Part shown: positions 1 through 9,896 of the stretch, piece after piece | Layout of the letters: each line of letters starts with the position of its first letter | How positions within the stretch are numbered: position 1 is the stretch's first letter | Source: Chitinophaga sp. HK235 | GTDB taxonomy: Bacteria; Bacteroidota; Bacteroidia; Chitinophagales; Chitinophagaceae | Assembly (NCBI RefSeq): GCF_018255755.1 | Contig: NZ_CP073766.1 | Coordinates: 4,772,501 to 4,836,500 of the forward strand | Reading direction: 5' to 3' | DNA length: 64,000 nucleotides | Translations under genes and position numbers: made by a program | The notes under the pieces: generated by a model | Told to the model about the DNA's origin: nothing | What the model saw: the letters and a program-made list of their open reading frames with translations, nothing else | The model's database searches: none

Positions 1-882
1 CATACTATAACTGATCTTCCCGAAATATCTGATCAAAGGATTAACAACTATCCGAAAATCCTGTTTGGCAAGTGAATACCCCAAACCAATAAAGAGTACG
101 GAAAAGACAACAGGAGCAGAAATCAGTACTGAATCACCAACGGCAAAATTCAGAATAAAAAGAGTCGTAATGGCCAGGATACTCCGTGGAGAAACAGCCC
201 ATTCATTTCTGGGAGTAGAAATGAGGAAATACATAATTATACCACAAGCAAATACAGGCAACTGAGCCGGCAAATACAGGGTTAAAAAATCTCCCCATAA
301 CCTCGGATCGGATATAAGGACAAATTTTTTAAAGACTATATGTAGCAGTAGCCTTATAAAACAGGCAATAAGGAAAAAATTAACTGCTTGTCCGAGGTTT
401 TTAATTCTTTGATACAGGAAAGGAATTAAACAATAAAACGCCATTTCTACTGTGATCGACCATCCACCAGGAACTAAGCTATTAATCCAATATGGGTTTA
501 TACCATGAACAAAAAAGAAGTTAGAAACAATATTTGCTGTCGAAATACCTGCAGCATCACCTAAAAAGTATCTGGGACCATAACCATCCTGAAATAAATA
601 GTAAATGATTCCCAGCCAATACATAGGTGCGATTCTAAAAAATCTCCTGATAAAAAAATTCACATAAGAAGTTTCCCCTGTATTCGTTCTATTATTGAGC
701 GAAAGAAAGAGAGTGAATGCGCTTGCCACAAAGAACAACTGAACCCCTCGTGCCCCGCTACCTAATAAATTCTCAAGTGGTGCCGGGAAATGAAATGCTT
801 CGATCTGACAATGTACCAAAACGACGCCCAGGATAGCAAGTCCTCTTAATGCATCAACGTATTCAAGTTTTTTCATCAACAT
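1..882 (-). CDS. Acyltransferase 3 family membrane protein (partial)
   Basis: I translated this frame by hand. It begins MLMKKLEYVDALRGLAILGV, the usual start of the acyltransferase 3 (OafA/YrhL) family, and stays open to the left edge, so the C-terminus is missing. A second ATG two codons in (876) is an equally possible start. Several hydrophobic segments follow, and a PGGWSITVEMAFY stretch near residue 140 matches the conserved middle of the family. These inner-membrane enzymes move acetyl or other acyl groups onto surface sugars. As the last gene of the polysaccharide locus it probably decorates the repeat unit or polymer; the acyl group and target sugar cannot be read from sequence. Confidence 0.85.
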   Translation of the reverse strand, partial: MLMKKLEYVDALRGLAILGVVLVHCQIEAFHFPAPLENLLGSGARGVQLFFVASAFTLFLSLNNRTNTGETSYVNFFIRRFFRIAPMYWLGIIYYLFQDGYGPRYFLGDAAGISTANIVSNFFFVHGINPYWINSLVPGGWSITVEMAFYCLIPFLYQRIKNLGQAVNFFLIACFIRLLLHIVFKKFVLISDPRLWGDFLTLYLPAQLPVFACGIIMYFLISTPRNEWAVSPRSILAITTLFILNFAVGDSVLISAPVVFSVLFIGLGYSLAKQDFRIVVNPLIRYFGKISYSM

Positions 883-995
883 TTAATTTTCAACAGAGGA
901 AACAATCAAAAAGGTAAAAATAAAATGTTTATATGGAGGAGTCCCGGTCTTCCGCCATCTATTTAATTAAACACATATATCCTAAGGGTGATCAT

Positions 996-2078
996 CTAGA
1001 GATAGTTGGCATGCTCTCCCTTATTGAGCATTTCCGTCACCTTCTTGATCTCCTGTTCCATTGCTTTAGGATAAATCAACAAGACATTGTTATCATCTAC
1101 TATAATAAAATCCTGGAGGCCTCTGATAATAGCTAATTTCTCTTTCTGTAAAGAAATCAGACAGTTACTGGTCTCTTCCAGATACACCCGGTTGGAGGAG
1201 ACGGCATTGTTACCCAATTCCTTTGGCTGATGTTCAAATAAAGAGGTCCATGTTCCCATATCACTCCAACCGAAATCAGCGGGGATCGTGTAGACATTAT
1301 CCGCCTTTTCCATAATCGCATAGTCAATAGAGATTTTAGGAGAAAGGGGATAATGTTTATCAATAAAAGTCTGTTCTTCCGGGGTATTATAATACGTCCA
1401 TCCTTCTTTAAACAAATCAAAAACCCCTTTCTCCATTTTTTCAAAGGCGTTTACTATTGCCTGGGCCTTCCAGATAAAAATACCGGCGTTCCAGACATAG
1501 TCTCCACTTTCCAGGTATTCCTGTGCCTGATTAAAATGGGGTTTTTCCTTAAAACAATTAACCTTGTGTACACCATTCCTCCCTTCCTTATCAAAGTTAA
1601 TATAGCCATATCCGGTATCCGGCCGGGTGGGAGTAATGCCTAATGTGAGCAAAACATCCTCTGTTGCAGCCAGCTCCAGACCCTGTTTTATTTTCTCGAG
1701 GAAAATATCTTCATAGAGAATAAAATGGTCTGATGGAGCAACAACCATGCGGGCATTGGGATCTTTGGCCAGCAGTTTAAAAGCGGCGTATGCAATACAT
1801 GGAGCAGTATTGTTACGTGATGGTTCAGACAGTATATTCTCAGCTTTCAGTGATGGCAATTGTTCCTGCACCAGTGCCTTGTACTGCACATTCGTGATCA
1901 CATGAATATTATCTGCAGGGATGAGCTTTAAAAAGCGCTCATATGTCAATTGCAACAACGATTTACCGACACCCAACATATCGATGAATTGTTTCGGAAA
2001 ATCATTCCGGCTCTTAGGCCAGAAGCGGCTTCCTACGCCGCCTGCCATTATCAGAACGTGGTTTTGGGAATCTATCAT
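996..2078 (-). CDS. manC: Mannose-1-phosphate guanylyltransferase
   Basis: This 360-residue protein makes GDP-mannose from mannose-1-phosphate and GTP. The nucleotidyltransferase signature MAGGVGSRFWPKSR lies at residues 11-24, and an FKEKP motif, typical of sugar-nucleotide pyrophosphorylases, follows in the middle. The length fits the single-domain form without the C-terminal phosphomannose isomerase domain of bifunctional ManC/AlgA, so isomerase activity must come from elsewhere. It sits one base after fcl and shortly after gmd, so the three genes form a GDP-mannose to GDP-fucose cassette on one transcript. GDP-mannose may also feed mannosyltransferases of the locus. Confidence 0.93.
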   Translation of the reverse strand: MIDSQNHVLIMAGGVGSRFWPKSRNDFPKQFIDMLGVGKSLLQLTYERFLKLIPADNIHVITNVQYKALVQEQLPSLKAENILSEPSRNNTAPCIAYAAFKLLAKDPNARMVVAPSDHFILYEDIFLEKIKQGLELAATEDVLLTLGITPTRPDTGYGYINFDKEGRNGVHKVNCFKEKPHFNQAQEYLESGDYVWNAGIFIWKAQAIVNAFEKMEKGVFDLFKEGWTYYNTPEEQTFIDKHYPLSPKISIDYAIMEKADNVYTIPADFGWSDMGTWTSLFEHQPKELGNNAVSSNRVYLEETSNCLISLQKEKLAIIRGLQDFIIVDDNNVLLIYPKAMEQEIKKVTEMLNKGEHANYL

Positions 2079-2079
2079 T

Positions 2080-3024
2080 TCAATTCGTCCAGTTTGAATT
2101 TTTTACTTCATTATAGACTTTCTGTATACCTTCTTCCAGCTCAATTTTTGCCTTCCATCCGATACCATCTAACTTGCTTACATCCATTAATTTTCTGTGG
2201 GTGCCATCTGGTTTTGAGGTATCAAATACCAAAGATCCGTTAAACCCAACAATTTTTTGTATAAGACAAGCCAGATCTCTGATACTAATATCATGACCCA
2301 CACCTATATTTACCAATCCGGATTCGTTATAGTGCTGCATCAGATAGAAGCAGGCATCTGCCATATCATCCGCATGCAAAAACTCGCGCATAGGCGTTCC
2401 CGTACCCCATATGACAACTTCGGCTGCACCATTCACTTTTGCCTCATGCATTTTACGCAGCATAGCAGGCAATACATGTGAGTTGGCCAGATCATAATTA
2501 TCATTAGGACCATATAAATTGGTAGGCATCACGGAGATATAATTACAACCGTATTGCGCCCTATAAGCATCACACATCTCAATGCCGGCAATTTTTGCGA
2601 TTGCGTATGGTTCATTGGTAGGCTCCAATTTACCTGTAAGCAAGTACTCCTCCTTTAAAGGCTGCGGTGCGAGCTTAGGATATATACAGGAAGAACCTAA
2701 AAACATCAGTTTTTTTACGCCATTCAGATACGAGTGATGAATAACATTACTTTGAATCATGATATTGTCGTAAATAAACTCGCCTCTTAAGGTATTATTT
2801 GCCATAATACCCCCTACTTTGGCAGCTGCCAGAAATACGTAATCCGGCTTATTTTCAGAGAAAAAAGCAGCGACGGCTGTCTGATCCCTAAGATCCAGTT
2901 CTTTGGAGGTACGGGTAATAATATTATCAAAACCAGCCTGACGTAATCTTCTAACAATAGAAGATCCAACCATTCCTCTATGGCCTGCTACATAAATTTT
3001 ATCTGTAAGGTTCATACTATTCAA
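2080..3024 (-). CDS. fcl: GDP-L-fucose synthase
   Basis: This 314-residue short-chain dehydrogenase (WcaG/Fcl) converts the 4-keto-6-deoxy product of Gmd to GDP-L-fucose by epimerisation and NADPH reduction. The N-terminal cofactor motif is [10 protein letters not shown] and the catalytic YxxxK is in [10 protein letters not shown]; a SSCIYPK block characteristic of the family precedes it. The first ATG overlaps the end of gmd by 8 bases, and a second ATG three codons later (3015) starts just past gmd. Either way the two genes are translationally close. With gmd and manC it supplies fucose donor, presumably to the GT10 transferase at 9897-10853. Confidence 0.95.
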   Translation of the reverse strand: MNSMNLTDKIYVAGHRGMVGSSIVRRLRQAGFDNIITRTSKELDLRDQTAVAAFFSENKPDYVFLAAAKVGGIMANNTLRGEFIYDNIMIQSNVIHHSYLNGVKKLMFLGSSCIYPKLAPQPLKEEYLLTGKLEPTNEPYAIAKIAGIEMCDAYRAQYGCNYISVMPTNLYGPNDNYDLANSHVLPAMLRKMHEAKVNGAAEVVIWGTGTPMREFLHADDMADACFYLMQHYNESGLVNIGVGHDISIRDLACLIQKIVGFNGSLVFDTSKPDGTHRKLMDVSKLDGIGWKAKIELEEGIQKVYNEVKNSNWTN

Positions 3025-4129
3025 ATTGGTTTAATACTTTATAACCAGCATCCTTTAACAGCTTTTCTCTGCGGAACAGCTCAACGTCAGCAGCCACCAT
3101 TTCCTTCACCAGGGCAGGTAAATCATACTTCGGTTTCCAGTTTAATTTGGATTGCGCTTTGGTCGGGTCTCCTATCAACAACTCAACTTCAGTTGGTCTG
3201 AAATAACGGGGATCTACAGCTACAACCTCCATGCCCTCTGTCAATCCACAATCAGGGTTAGTGCTATTGAGAACATATCCTTTTTCTTCTACACCGGTAC
3301 CACGGAACTCAACTGTGATACCTACTTCCGCGAAGGCCATGGTGATAAAATCCCTCACAGTGGTTGTTATTCCTGTGGCAATCACGTAGTCTTCCGGAGT
3401 ATCCTGTTGCAGGATCAGCCACATTGCTTCTACATAATCCTTTGCATGTCCCCAGTCGCGCTTGGCATCGAGGTTGCCCATATAAAGCTTATCCTGTAAT
3501 CCCAGAGACATCTTCGCAACTGCTCTTGTAATTTTGCGTGTTACGAACGTTTCACCACGTAAAGGGCTTTCATGGTTAAATAAAATACCATTGCTGGCGA
3601 ACATTTTATATGCTTCCCGGTAATTCACTGTTATCCAGAATGCGTACATTTTGGCTACGGCATAGGGGGAGCGAGGGTAAAATGGTGTTCTTTCTGATTG
3701 AGGAACCTCCTGTACCAAACCATATAACTCTGAGGTAGATGCCTGGTAAATTCTGGTTTTTTCAGTCAATCCCAATAATCTGACAGCTTCAAGTATACGC
3801 AGTGTTCCGATTCCATCCGCATCTGCAGTGTATTCCGGAGCTTCGAAGCTTACCTGCACATGACTCATGGCACCCAGATTATATATCTCATCCGGTTGTA
3901 CTTCCTGGATTATACGAATGAGATTGGTGCTATCAGTCAGATCACCATAATGGAGTTTAAATCTAACGTTCTTCTCGTGCGGATCCTGGTATAAATGATC
4001 AATTCTATCAGTATTGAAAAGCGAACTACGACGTTTAATGCCATGAACCTCATAACCTTTTTTCAATAGAAGCTCCGTTAAATATGCACCATCCTGTCCT
4101 GTCACTCCTGTAATAAGGGCTTTTTTCAT
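3017..4129 (-). CDS. gmd: GDP-mannose 4,6-dehydratase
   Basis: Gmd turns GDP-mannose into GDP-4-keto-6-deoxymannose, the committed step to GDP-fucose. The 370-residue protein starts [20 protein letters not shown], the standard Gmd N-terminus with the GxxGxxG cofactor loop. The catalytic YxxxK is in SPYAVAKMY, and an [12 protein letters not shown] block also matches the family. Length is normal. It overlaps fcl by 8 bases and is the first of three nucleotide-sugar genes at the distal end of the polysaccharide locus. Confidence 0.96.
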   Translation of the reverse strand: MKKALITGVTGQDGAYLTELLLKKGYEVHGIKRRSSLFNTDRIDHLYQDPHEKNVRFKLHYGDLTDSTNLIRIIQEVQPDEIYNLGAMSHVQVSFEAPEYTADADGIGTLRILEAVRLLGLTEKTRIYQASTSELYGLVQEVPQSERTPFYPRSPYAVAKMYAFWITVNYREAYKMFASNGILFNHESPLRGETFVTRKITRAVAKMSLGLQDKLYMGNLDAKRDWGHAKDYVEAMWLILQQDTPEDYVIATGITTTVRDFITMAFAEVGITVEFRGTGVEEKGYVLNSTNPDCGLTEGMEVVAVDPRYFRPTEVELLIGDPTKAQSKLNWKPKYDLPALVKEMVAADVELFRREKLLKDAGYKVLNQFE

Positions 4130-4181
4130 AATCTGGGTAAAATTAAAAATATATTATATTATTTTTCAATAAGAAAGGAAG

Positions 4182-4913
4182 CTATTTTTTCAGTACGTAT
4201 CTAAAGACCAAAAAGCTTTTCAAAATCCTTTTCATTCTGAACCATTTTGGCTCCATTAAAAATCTGAACAAACTTTCCATGCCAACTTTCTGAACTATAA
4301 CCGGCGCTCTTTTAACTCTGGAGGATGCCAATTCGAACGTTCCTCCACAGCCCACCACTAATCCAACTCCCAGTTTTTCCAAAGCATCAAGATGATCGTC
4401 AATCCAAAATTCCTGCTTCAAAACCCCAAACCCTACAAACAAAAAATCCGGCTTGAATGCAGCTATTCTTTTTATCAAATCAGCATTTAGTGCTGGCGGG
4501 AATGGATAAGGATGAAAATCCGGTGAAAATCCATCAATCGGTATCCCATACACGCTTTTCAGGCGTTCCTGGGCCATTCTGTTGCTGTCAGTACTTCCAC
4601 CCAGCAAAAATAATCGTTTATTATGCATCCTGCAATACGAACACACATCATATATTAACGAAGAGCCGGATATTTTGTGAAACGTCTTCGAACGATTAGC
4701 CAATTTCGCTAACACATATGGAATTTGTCCATCAAAAGTCGAAATATTATTGTTAATAATGTTCCTTAAACGCTCATTTCTCCCTGACTCTACAATAAAC
4801 TCTGCATTAACAGTAACTACAAATTTGATCTTGTCAAAATCCTTCAACAGATCCTCTTTATTAAGCCCCCGAAAGGTTAAGCCTGCAAAGCGAATATATT
4901 TATTATCTTTCAT
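4182..4913 (-). CDS. WecG/TagA/CpsF family glycosyltransferase
   Basis: This 243-residue protein has the GT26 layout: an N-terminal VTVNAEFIVES segment followed by a STFDGQIPYVL region, LFLLGGS in the middle, a KPDFLFVGFGVLKQEFWI motif and a VVGCGGTFELASS motif. Enzymes of this family add a sugar (ManNAcA or ManNAc in known cases) to a lipid-linked intermediate on the cytoplasmic side of the inner membrane. In a Wzx/Wzy locus such a protein is expected to extend the lipid-linked repeat unit early. It overlaps the upstream GT4 gene by 11 bases. The sugar specificity is unknown. Confidence 0.9.
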   Translation of the reverse strand: MKDNKYIRFAGLTFRGLNKEDLLKDFDKIKFVVTVNAEFIVESGRNERLRNIINNNISTFDGQIPYVLAKLANRSKTFHKISGSSLIYDVCSYCRMHNKRLFLLGGSTDSNRMAQERLKSVYGIPIDGFSPDFHPYPFPPALNADLIKRIAAFKPDFLFVGFGVLKQEFWIDDHLDALEKLGVGLVVGCGGTFELASSRVKRAPVIVQKVGMESLFRFLMEPKWFRMKRILKSFLVFRYVLKK

Positions 4914-5991
4914 TAATCACTCCCTTAAAATGCCCTGCCAATTGTTCTGCGACATGATCACTATTAAAAGCCTCCGCAACATTTCCGGCATTTTGCCGCA
5001 TTAAATTATAGGCATGATTATCTTTGAATAACTGATATGCTGCAATAATCTTCCTGCTTAATTCAGCAGCATCCCCTGGCTCAAACAAAAAACCATTATA
5101 AGCAGGACGAATATATTCAGGAATTGCGCCAACTTCACTTGCAATAACAGGGACCTGACATGCCATTGCCTCTACAGCCACTAACCCCAGGCTTTCCTGA
5201 AGCGTAGTAGGGAAAACAAAAAAATCCATTTGCCGAAAATAGCCAGGAAGCTGAGATTGTGGCACTCCGCCCACGTATTCAATTGAAAACCTGCTATTCA
5301 TCTCCTTTATCATTTTAGACAGGGCACCGGTTTCTTTACCATCTCCAACAATCACTACCCTCAGATCCGAAATTGCATGATCCTGTTCAAGTAACTTAAC
5401 CGCCCCTAGCAATACATCCCATCCTTTTCCCCAATCTATTCTTGATACATAGCCCAAAGTAAATACAGTATTTACCTGCCCGGGAGCTAAAGAAAAGATA
5501 TCCGTATTAATACCTCCTGAAGGGGAAACAAATATCTTTTGCGGAGATACACTAAAAGCACGGGTCACAGCATTTCCGAAAAAAGCAGAAGGTACGATTA
5601 ACGAAACAGCCCGATTAACCAGTGGTTTACTGATTGTTTTGAAAAATGACGCGAGCCGGGAAATGGTAAACACTTCACCACCATGAAAATTGATAACCAA
5701 CTTATGGGGCCTGAATAAAGTTACCAATAGTAACGGCAGAGCACTAAACGAAACAAAATGTATATACAAGCAATCAAATTTCCCAAACATGCCATGATAT
5801 ATAATAAGCGCGTAAAATTTGATATACTTGAATATTTTTGTAATGGTACTATCTGTTCTTCCCCGAATGACGATCTTCTTATCAAAACTTATTCCATGCT
5901 GCTCTAACTGACCAACAACGTTGTGTACAAATATCCCATAATACTTATCATCTTTGCTTGGATAAAGATTGGAAATCAAACAACATTTCAT
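4903..5991 (-). CDS. Glycosyltransferase family 4 protein
   Basis: The 362-residue protein has a GT-B fold signature. The N-terminal domain contains a FHGGEV segment. The C-terminal domain holds LGYVSRIDWGKGWDVLL, VVIVGDGKE and the E-x7-E donor-binding block within FPTTLQESLGLVAVEAMACQ, followed by GAIPEYI and GFLFEPGDA. GT4 enzymes are retaining transferases using nucleotide sugars such as GDP-mannose. It lies one base after the preceding gene and overlaps the next, so it is co-translated with other transferases of the locus. Its donor and acceptor cannot be assigned. Confidence 0.9.
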   Translation of the reverse strand: MKCCLISNLYPSKDDKYYGIFVHNVVGQLEQHGISFDKKIVIRGRTDSTITKIFKYIKFYALIIYHGMFGKFDCLYIHFVSFSALPLLLVTLFRPHKLVINFHGGEVFTISRLASFFKTISKPLVNRAVSLIVPSAFFGNAVTRAFSVSPQKIFVSPSGGINTDIFSLAPGQVNTVFTLGYVSRIDWGKGWDVLLGAVKLLEQDHAISDLRVVIVGDGKETGALSKMIKEMNSRFSIEYVGGVPQSQLPGYFRQMDFFVFPTTLQESLGLVAVEAMACQVPVIASEVGAIPEYIRPAYNGFLFEPGDAAELSRKIIAAYQLFKDNHAYNLMRQNAGNVAEAFNSDHVAEQLAGHFKGVINER

Positions 5992-5992
5992 A

Positions 5993-6940
5993 CTAATTTC
6001 CTTTGTCGTTACACAAGTGGTTCTCTGTTATAAAGTCAATGGGAAGTTCCTCATGTGGTGATTTCGGAACATACTTATACATTTTTTTAAAGTCAATCCT
6101 CATTCCTTTCTGCCATACCGAATGCAGGTATTCGGCGGATATATTCCCGCTTTTATTCTGTATTTCATTTTGCACCCTGTTGCACGGGTTATTTACCAGC
6201 CTGGATGTCTGATAAGCCAGCCCCCTTCTCTTTCCAAACAAAACATTGAATACCTGCAGATTCAACTCCAATGTATTGGGAGCTTTAAATGAGATTGTCT
6301 CCATCATGGCTCTTATCTCTTTTGTTTTGAAAATGTTCCCATCTACAGACAAAGGATAGCCCCAATCAAACAACCCATCTTTCCAATACCAGTCAATCAT
6401 ATCACCCTGTTCTTTAAGGGAACTGGGCAATGGTATAGCCGCCTGCCCGGTGTAGGAATAAGCTATGTTACTTCCTAATCTGAGCGATACAATCACCCCG
6501 TTATTCACCAGGGCCCGAAGGGGGGCTAAAGCAACTTTATCCAGGAAAACAATATCATCTACCAAAAAGAGTACCTGATCTGTCGTAATACCTCTTAAAA
6601 GTTTTTTTAAGTCCGACTCAAAAACATTTTCTTTAATAAAAACTGCACGGTTACCGATTTCCTTTTCCAGTTCACGATAACTTTTCATGTAAGCCTCATC
6701 TGAAGCATTATATAACACAACTATATTCTGATAATCACTGACACAGGAAAACAAAGAGTAAAGCAAGGCATGTAACTGTAACACTCTGTCTTTGGAGAAG
6801 ATGACAATAGTATTTCCCTCAGACAACTGAGTATTATCACTATGATACATGTTATAGTAATCCTGAATCAAATCAACATTAGTTCTCCTAATTAATTGAT
6901 ACCCTCCCCTACTTATTAAACCACTTAAAATCTTTTTCAT
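5993..6940 (-). CDS. Divergent GT-A-like glycosyltransferase candidate
   Basis: I do not recognise this 315-residue protein as a named family. Its N-terminal half has features of a GT-A fold: a beta strand IVIFSKDRVLQLHALLYSL near residues 45-63, where GT2 enzymes have their nucleotide-binding start, and FLVDDIVF around residues 125-132, where D128-D129 could serve as the metal-binding DxD equivalent. The C-terminal half has no motif I can name. It overlaps the polymerase gene by 4 bases and sits among glycosyltransferases, which supports a sugar-transfer role in repeat-unit assembly. A non-catalytic role is possible. Confidence 0.6.
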   Translation of the reverse strand: MKKILSGLISRGGYQLIRRTNVDLIQDYYNMYHSDNTQLSEGNTIVIFSKDRVLQLHALLYSLFSCVSDYQNIVVLYNASDEAYMKSYRELEKEIGNRAVFIKENVFESDLKKLLRGITTDQVLFLVDDIVFLDKVALAPLRALVNNGVIVSLRLGSNIAYSYTGQAAIPLPSSLKEQGDMIDWYWKDGLFDWGYPLSVDGNIFKTKEIRAMMETISFKAPNTLELNLQVFNVLFGKRRGLAYQTSRLVNNPCNRVQNEIQNKSGNISAEYLHSVWQKGMRIDFKKMYKYVPKSPHEELPIDFITENHLCNDKGN

Positions 6941-8190
6941 TTCAACTGTTTTGACGTACCTATTTCTTTATCGCCTCCGTTCTTCACCTTATTGCTTGTT
7001 TGAATAAAGTAAAAGGAAACAAGACATAAGTACAGCGCATTCAATGCACTATAGAGTATATGTCCTCCGAGTGCAGAAAGAATAAAATATATACTAATGT
7101 AAAATATAAAAAAAGGATAGGCTTTAAAATTGAAAATCGTATTAAAATATAATATCATCATTAAAATACAACCTACAATTCCAAAAAAGAAAAACAAATC
7201 CAGCACATCCATTTCCAGTAAATACAGGAATTGATTCTGTCCACCAAATAATACGTTCCAGAAGGTCCAGTTTTCAAGGATAATCGGAATTTTGATCGCT
7301 GCCAGGACGTCTCTGCTGCTTAGCAACATAGACCAGACACCATCTCTCTCCATCATTGAAATCATAAATGACAGGGCTGCCTGACCTTGTTCTGACAAGA
7401 AAAATATAACGATCCCGGTTAGTGCAATGGACAGCATCACAAAAAAAATGACCTTAGCCAATCCCCGGGCTACAAAAAAGACATGATAAAAAGCCAACGA
7501 CAGCAGGAAAAAATAATATCCTTTTGATCCAAGGAATAATGACCCCGTCGCAACAATATAGAAACACCACTTATCTCTCCTGGATGAATTTCCAAGTAGA
7601 AAACATTTATAATAAAAATAGCATACCGCTAAAAAATAAAATACAACCGCTTCATTGTTTGCAAATATTAATCCATTATATCCAAAACGGTATGACTGAC
7701 CGGGAAAAGCTTCAAAAATGGGAGCCCTTGTGAGCACCCCAAGAATACAACAGGTCGAATTAATCAGAAAAATCAGCTCCAGTACCTTTAATACCTTATT
7801 CAATGCAGCGGGATTATTGATTAATTTATACCCTGTATAAAAAACCACAAACGCGTATAGGTACTTATTTAAAATAATAATATTCTGAAAAAAGGGATAA
7901 TCCGTTTTTTGGTAAAATGCAAATGAATAAACACCTGCAGCCCAGCACAAAATCACGAGCAGTAAAAAAATCAAAAAAGCCCGTCGCCGTGTATCTATAA
8001 AATATCCTATTGTAAAAAAGAAAAGTACCTGATAAACAGAACGAATAAGGATGGAAACACGACTGAACTCAATATTTTTGATCATAAGCAGTTTGGTGAT
8101 CCCATCCGCTATGAAAAAAAGATAAAGAGCAGAGGTAAATAACATCAGTACCCACCCCTCTTCTGCTATATTTTTCTTATTCGTTTGCAT
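6937..8190 (-). CDS. Wzy-like O-antigen/exopolysaccharide polymerase
   Basis: This 417-residue polytopic protein has roughly ten hydrophobic segments and a larger loop region in the middle. This is the usual profile of Wzy polymerases, which join lipid-linked repeat units on the outer face of the inner membrane. Sequence conservation in Wzy is very poor, so the call rests on topology and on its place 9 bases after the Wzx flippase and among transferases. It overlaps the next gene by 4 bases. A ligase of the WaaL type is the main alternative. Confidence 0.75.
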   Translation of the reverse strand: MQTNKKNIAEEGWVLMLFTSALYLFFIADGITKLLMIKNIEFSRVSILIRSVYQVLFFFTIGYFIDTRRRAFLIFLLLVILCWAAGVYSFAFYQKTDYPFFQNIIILNKYLYAFVVFYTGYKLINNPAALNKVLKVLELIFLINSTCCILGVLTRAPIFEAFPGQSYRFGYNGLIFANNEAVVFYFLAVCYFYYKCFLLGNSSRRDKWCFYIVATGSLFLGSKGYYFFLLSLAFYHVFFVARGLAKVIFFVMLSIALTGIVIFFLSEQGQAALSFMISMMERDGVWSMLLSSRDVLAAIKIPIILENWTFWNVLFGGQNQFLYLLEMDVLDLFFFFGIVGCILMMILYFNTIFNFKAYPFFIFYISIYFILSALGGHILYSALNALYLCLVSFYFIQTSNKVKNGGDKEIGTSKQLK

Positions 8191-8199
8191 TTAGTCACA

Positions 8200-9729
8200 T
8201 TAAGCACGCTGGTATTTATGAAATACTTTCTGTACTAACCCCAGTAAAAACTCCCTTTCGCTTTTTGAAACTACTCCTGTTACTAACATTAGTATAGCCA
8301 GTACCATAACATATAAAACCGATAAGCTTATTAAAGACAACCATGTCAGATGAAGCTGGTTAGTGAAATAATAAAATGGCAGTGCCGCAACAGAAGCACA
8401 TAAAAGAGGTTTCAAAATTGTTTCGAATGCCACAGGGAAAGGGGACATACCTAAAAATCTCTTTGTTACCACTATAAAGTAGGCAATATCAATGATGCAG
8501 GTAGATAACATGGCTAAACCTGCTCCAAGAATCCCGTAATTCTTTATTAAAAGCAGGCAGGCAACTCCCATAACAACTCCTCTCGCAATAACGTATATCG
8601 TAAAGCGATTCAACTTGCCAATACCAACAAAACAACCGGTAACCACAATGGTTGTCACCGCATTAACAAAATAAGCACCACTTAAAGCAATTAATGTAAC
8701 TGTTGCTTTAGCACTTACATCATTTCCTACCCACAAACGCAATATCTCGTGCGAGAAAATAATAACAGGAATAAAAGAGCAGATTGCCATCACTGAAACA
8801 AATTTCATATTGCGTTGAAAAAAGACATTAAATTCATCCTTTTTCCCTGTAGTCAATAATTCAGTTGTTTTAGGGAAGACATAATGCGTGACACTTCCTA
8901 TCAACGCACTAATAGAACTCGCTATTAACAGTGGAATAGAATATATCCCTACCTCCGAAACACCCAGCCAGATACCTATTAAAGTCTGATCAATTCTCGA
9001 GAAAAAAAGGCTCCCTACCCGCAGAATAAACCCATACCCAAACTGCCCCTTTAACAAACTCCAGACATGGGAATTTACACCTGATAAAAGACTGAACTCC
9101 GGCACCTCCTTCTTTATCAAAAAGACATAGGCACAAAAACTAAGCAAATAGAAAATTACACGGATGAACACAAACCATACTATTCCTCCACCACTTAAAA
9201 CCAGAATAATACCGAATAAAATAGACAAGAGATTCTGGAGTACGTTTAGTCCATTAGATACTTCATATTTCTGCAGACCATTAAATACCGCTTTTGCAAA
9301 AAGATTCAGAATACTGAATAAGAATCCAACCCCTGCAAGAATAAATATCAGCCTGGCCTCCTGTAAATGAGAATCAGGAATTTTAAAAACATTCCGGGAT
9401 AAAATACCTGAAAAAGCAGCAACCAGGATCATTCCACCCAAACCGATCCTGATATAGATCTGCAGGGCCGAATTAAGCAGTGATTTTAACTTATCCCGGT
9501 TATTCCCGGCGTTATACTCCGCTACGTATTTAGTAATAGGTATATCCAATCCCATATCACTAATAATAAGGTAACCTATTATCAGATTAACGAGATTTAA
9601 CAATCCGTAAGCCTCATTACCCAATTTGTTTAATATTATTGGAATCGAAATAATATTAAGCAATATTGGAATCAGATATCCTAACCCTCCGGATACTATA
9701 TTTATTACAGATCTTTTACTTAAGCTCAT
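8200..9729 (-). CDS. Wzx-type polysaccharide flippase
   Basis: The 509-residue protein is a polytopic membrane protein of the MOP/PST exporter superfamily. It starts SLSKRSVINIVSGGLGYLIP and has about twelve to fourteen hydrophobic helices. The GLLNLVNLIIGYLIISDMGL stretch near residues 40-60 resembles the second-helix region of Wzx and RfbX proteins. It should flip undecaprenyl-linked repeat units to the periplasm for the adjacent polymerase. Its ATG overlaps by four bases the stop codon of a small interrupted reading frame upstream, which suggests that translational coupling existed or still exists there. Confidence 0.9.
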   Translation of the reverse strand: MSLSKRSVINIVSGGLGYLIPILLNIISIPIILNKLGNEAYGLLNLVNLIIGYLIISDMGLDIPITKYVAEYNAGNNRDKLKSLLNSALQIYIRIGLGGMILVAAFSGILSRNVFKIPDSHLQEARLIFILAGVGFLFSILNLFAKAVFNGLQKYEVSNGLNVLQNLLSILFGIILVLSGGGIVWFVFIRVIFYLLSFCAYVFLIKKEVPEFSLLSGVNSHVWSLLKGQFGYGFILRVGSLFFSRIDQTLIGIWLGVSEVGIYSIPLLIASSISALIGSVTHYVFPKTTELLTTGKKDEFNVFFQRNMKFVSVMAICSFIPVIIFSHEILRLWVGNDVSAKATVTLIALSGAYFVNAVTTIVVTGCFVGIGKLNRFTIYVIARGVVMGVACLLLIKNYGILGAGLAMLSTCIIDIAYFIVVTKRFLGMSPFPVAFETILKPLLCASVAALPFYYFTNQLHLTWLSLISLSVLYVMVLAILMLVTGVVSKSEREFLLGLVQKVFHKYQRA

Positions 9730-9878
9730 AAATTCTCCAGATCCTGCTGTATGTAATCAATTTCAGACTCTTTATTCAAAAAGATATCCTACATTATTGT
9801 TTTATCTTCTATACTATCGTTGTCAGAAATATATTTGTGCATAATTTCTTCTTTTTCAAGAAGCGTACCTTTACACAA
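9726..9878 (-). pseudogene. Interrupted small reading frame before wzx
   Basis: The gap between the fucosyltransferase gene and wzx contains a 51-codon frame with one internal stop. It could begin at TTG (9878) behind an AGGAG run, reads 29 codons to TAG at 9789-9791, then continues in the same frame for 20 codons (DIFLNKESEIDYIQQDLENL) to a TGA overlapping the wzx ATG as ATGA. The charged, helix-like composition on both sides of the stop and the ATGA overlap suggest a coding remnant or a recently broken small gene. I cannot name a family. It could also be a short leader ending at the first stop. Confidence 0.4.
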
Positions 9879-9896
9879 AGTAACTCCTGTTAAAAA

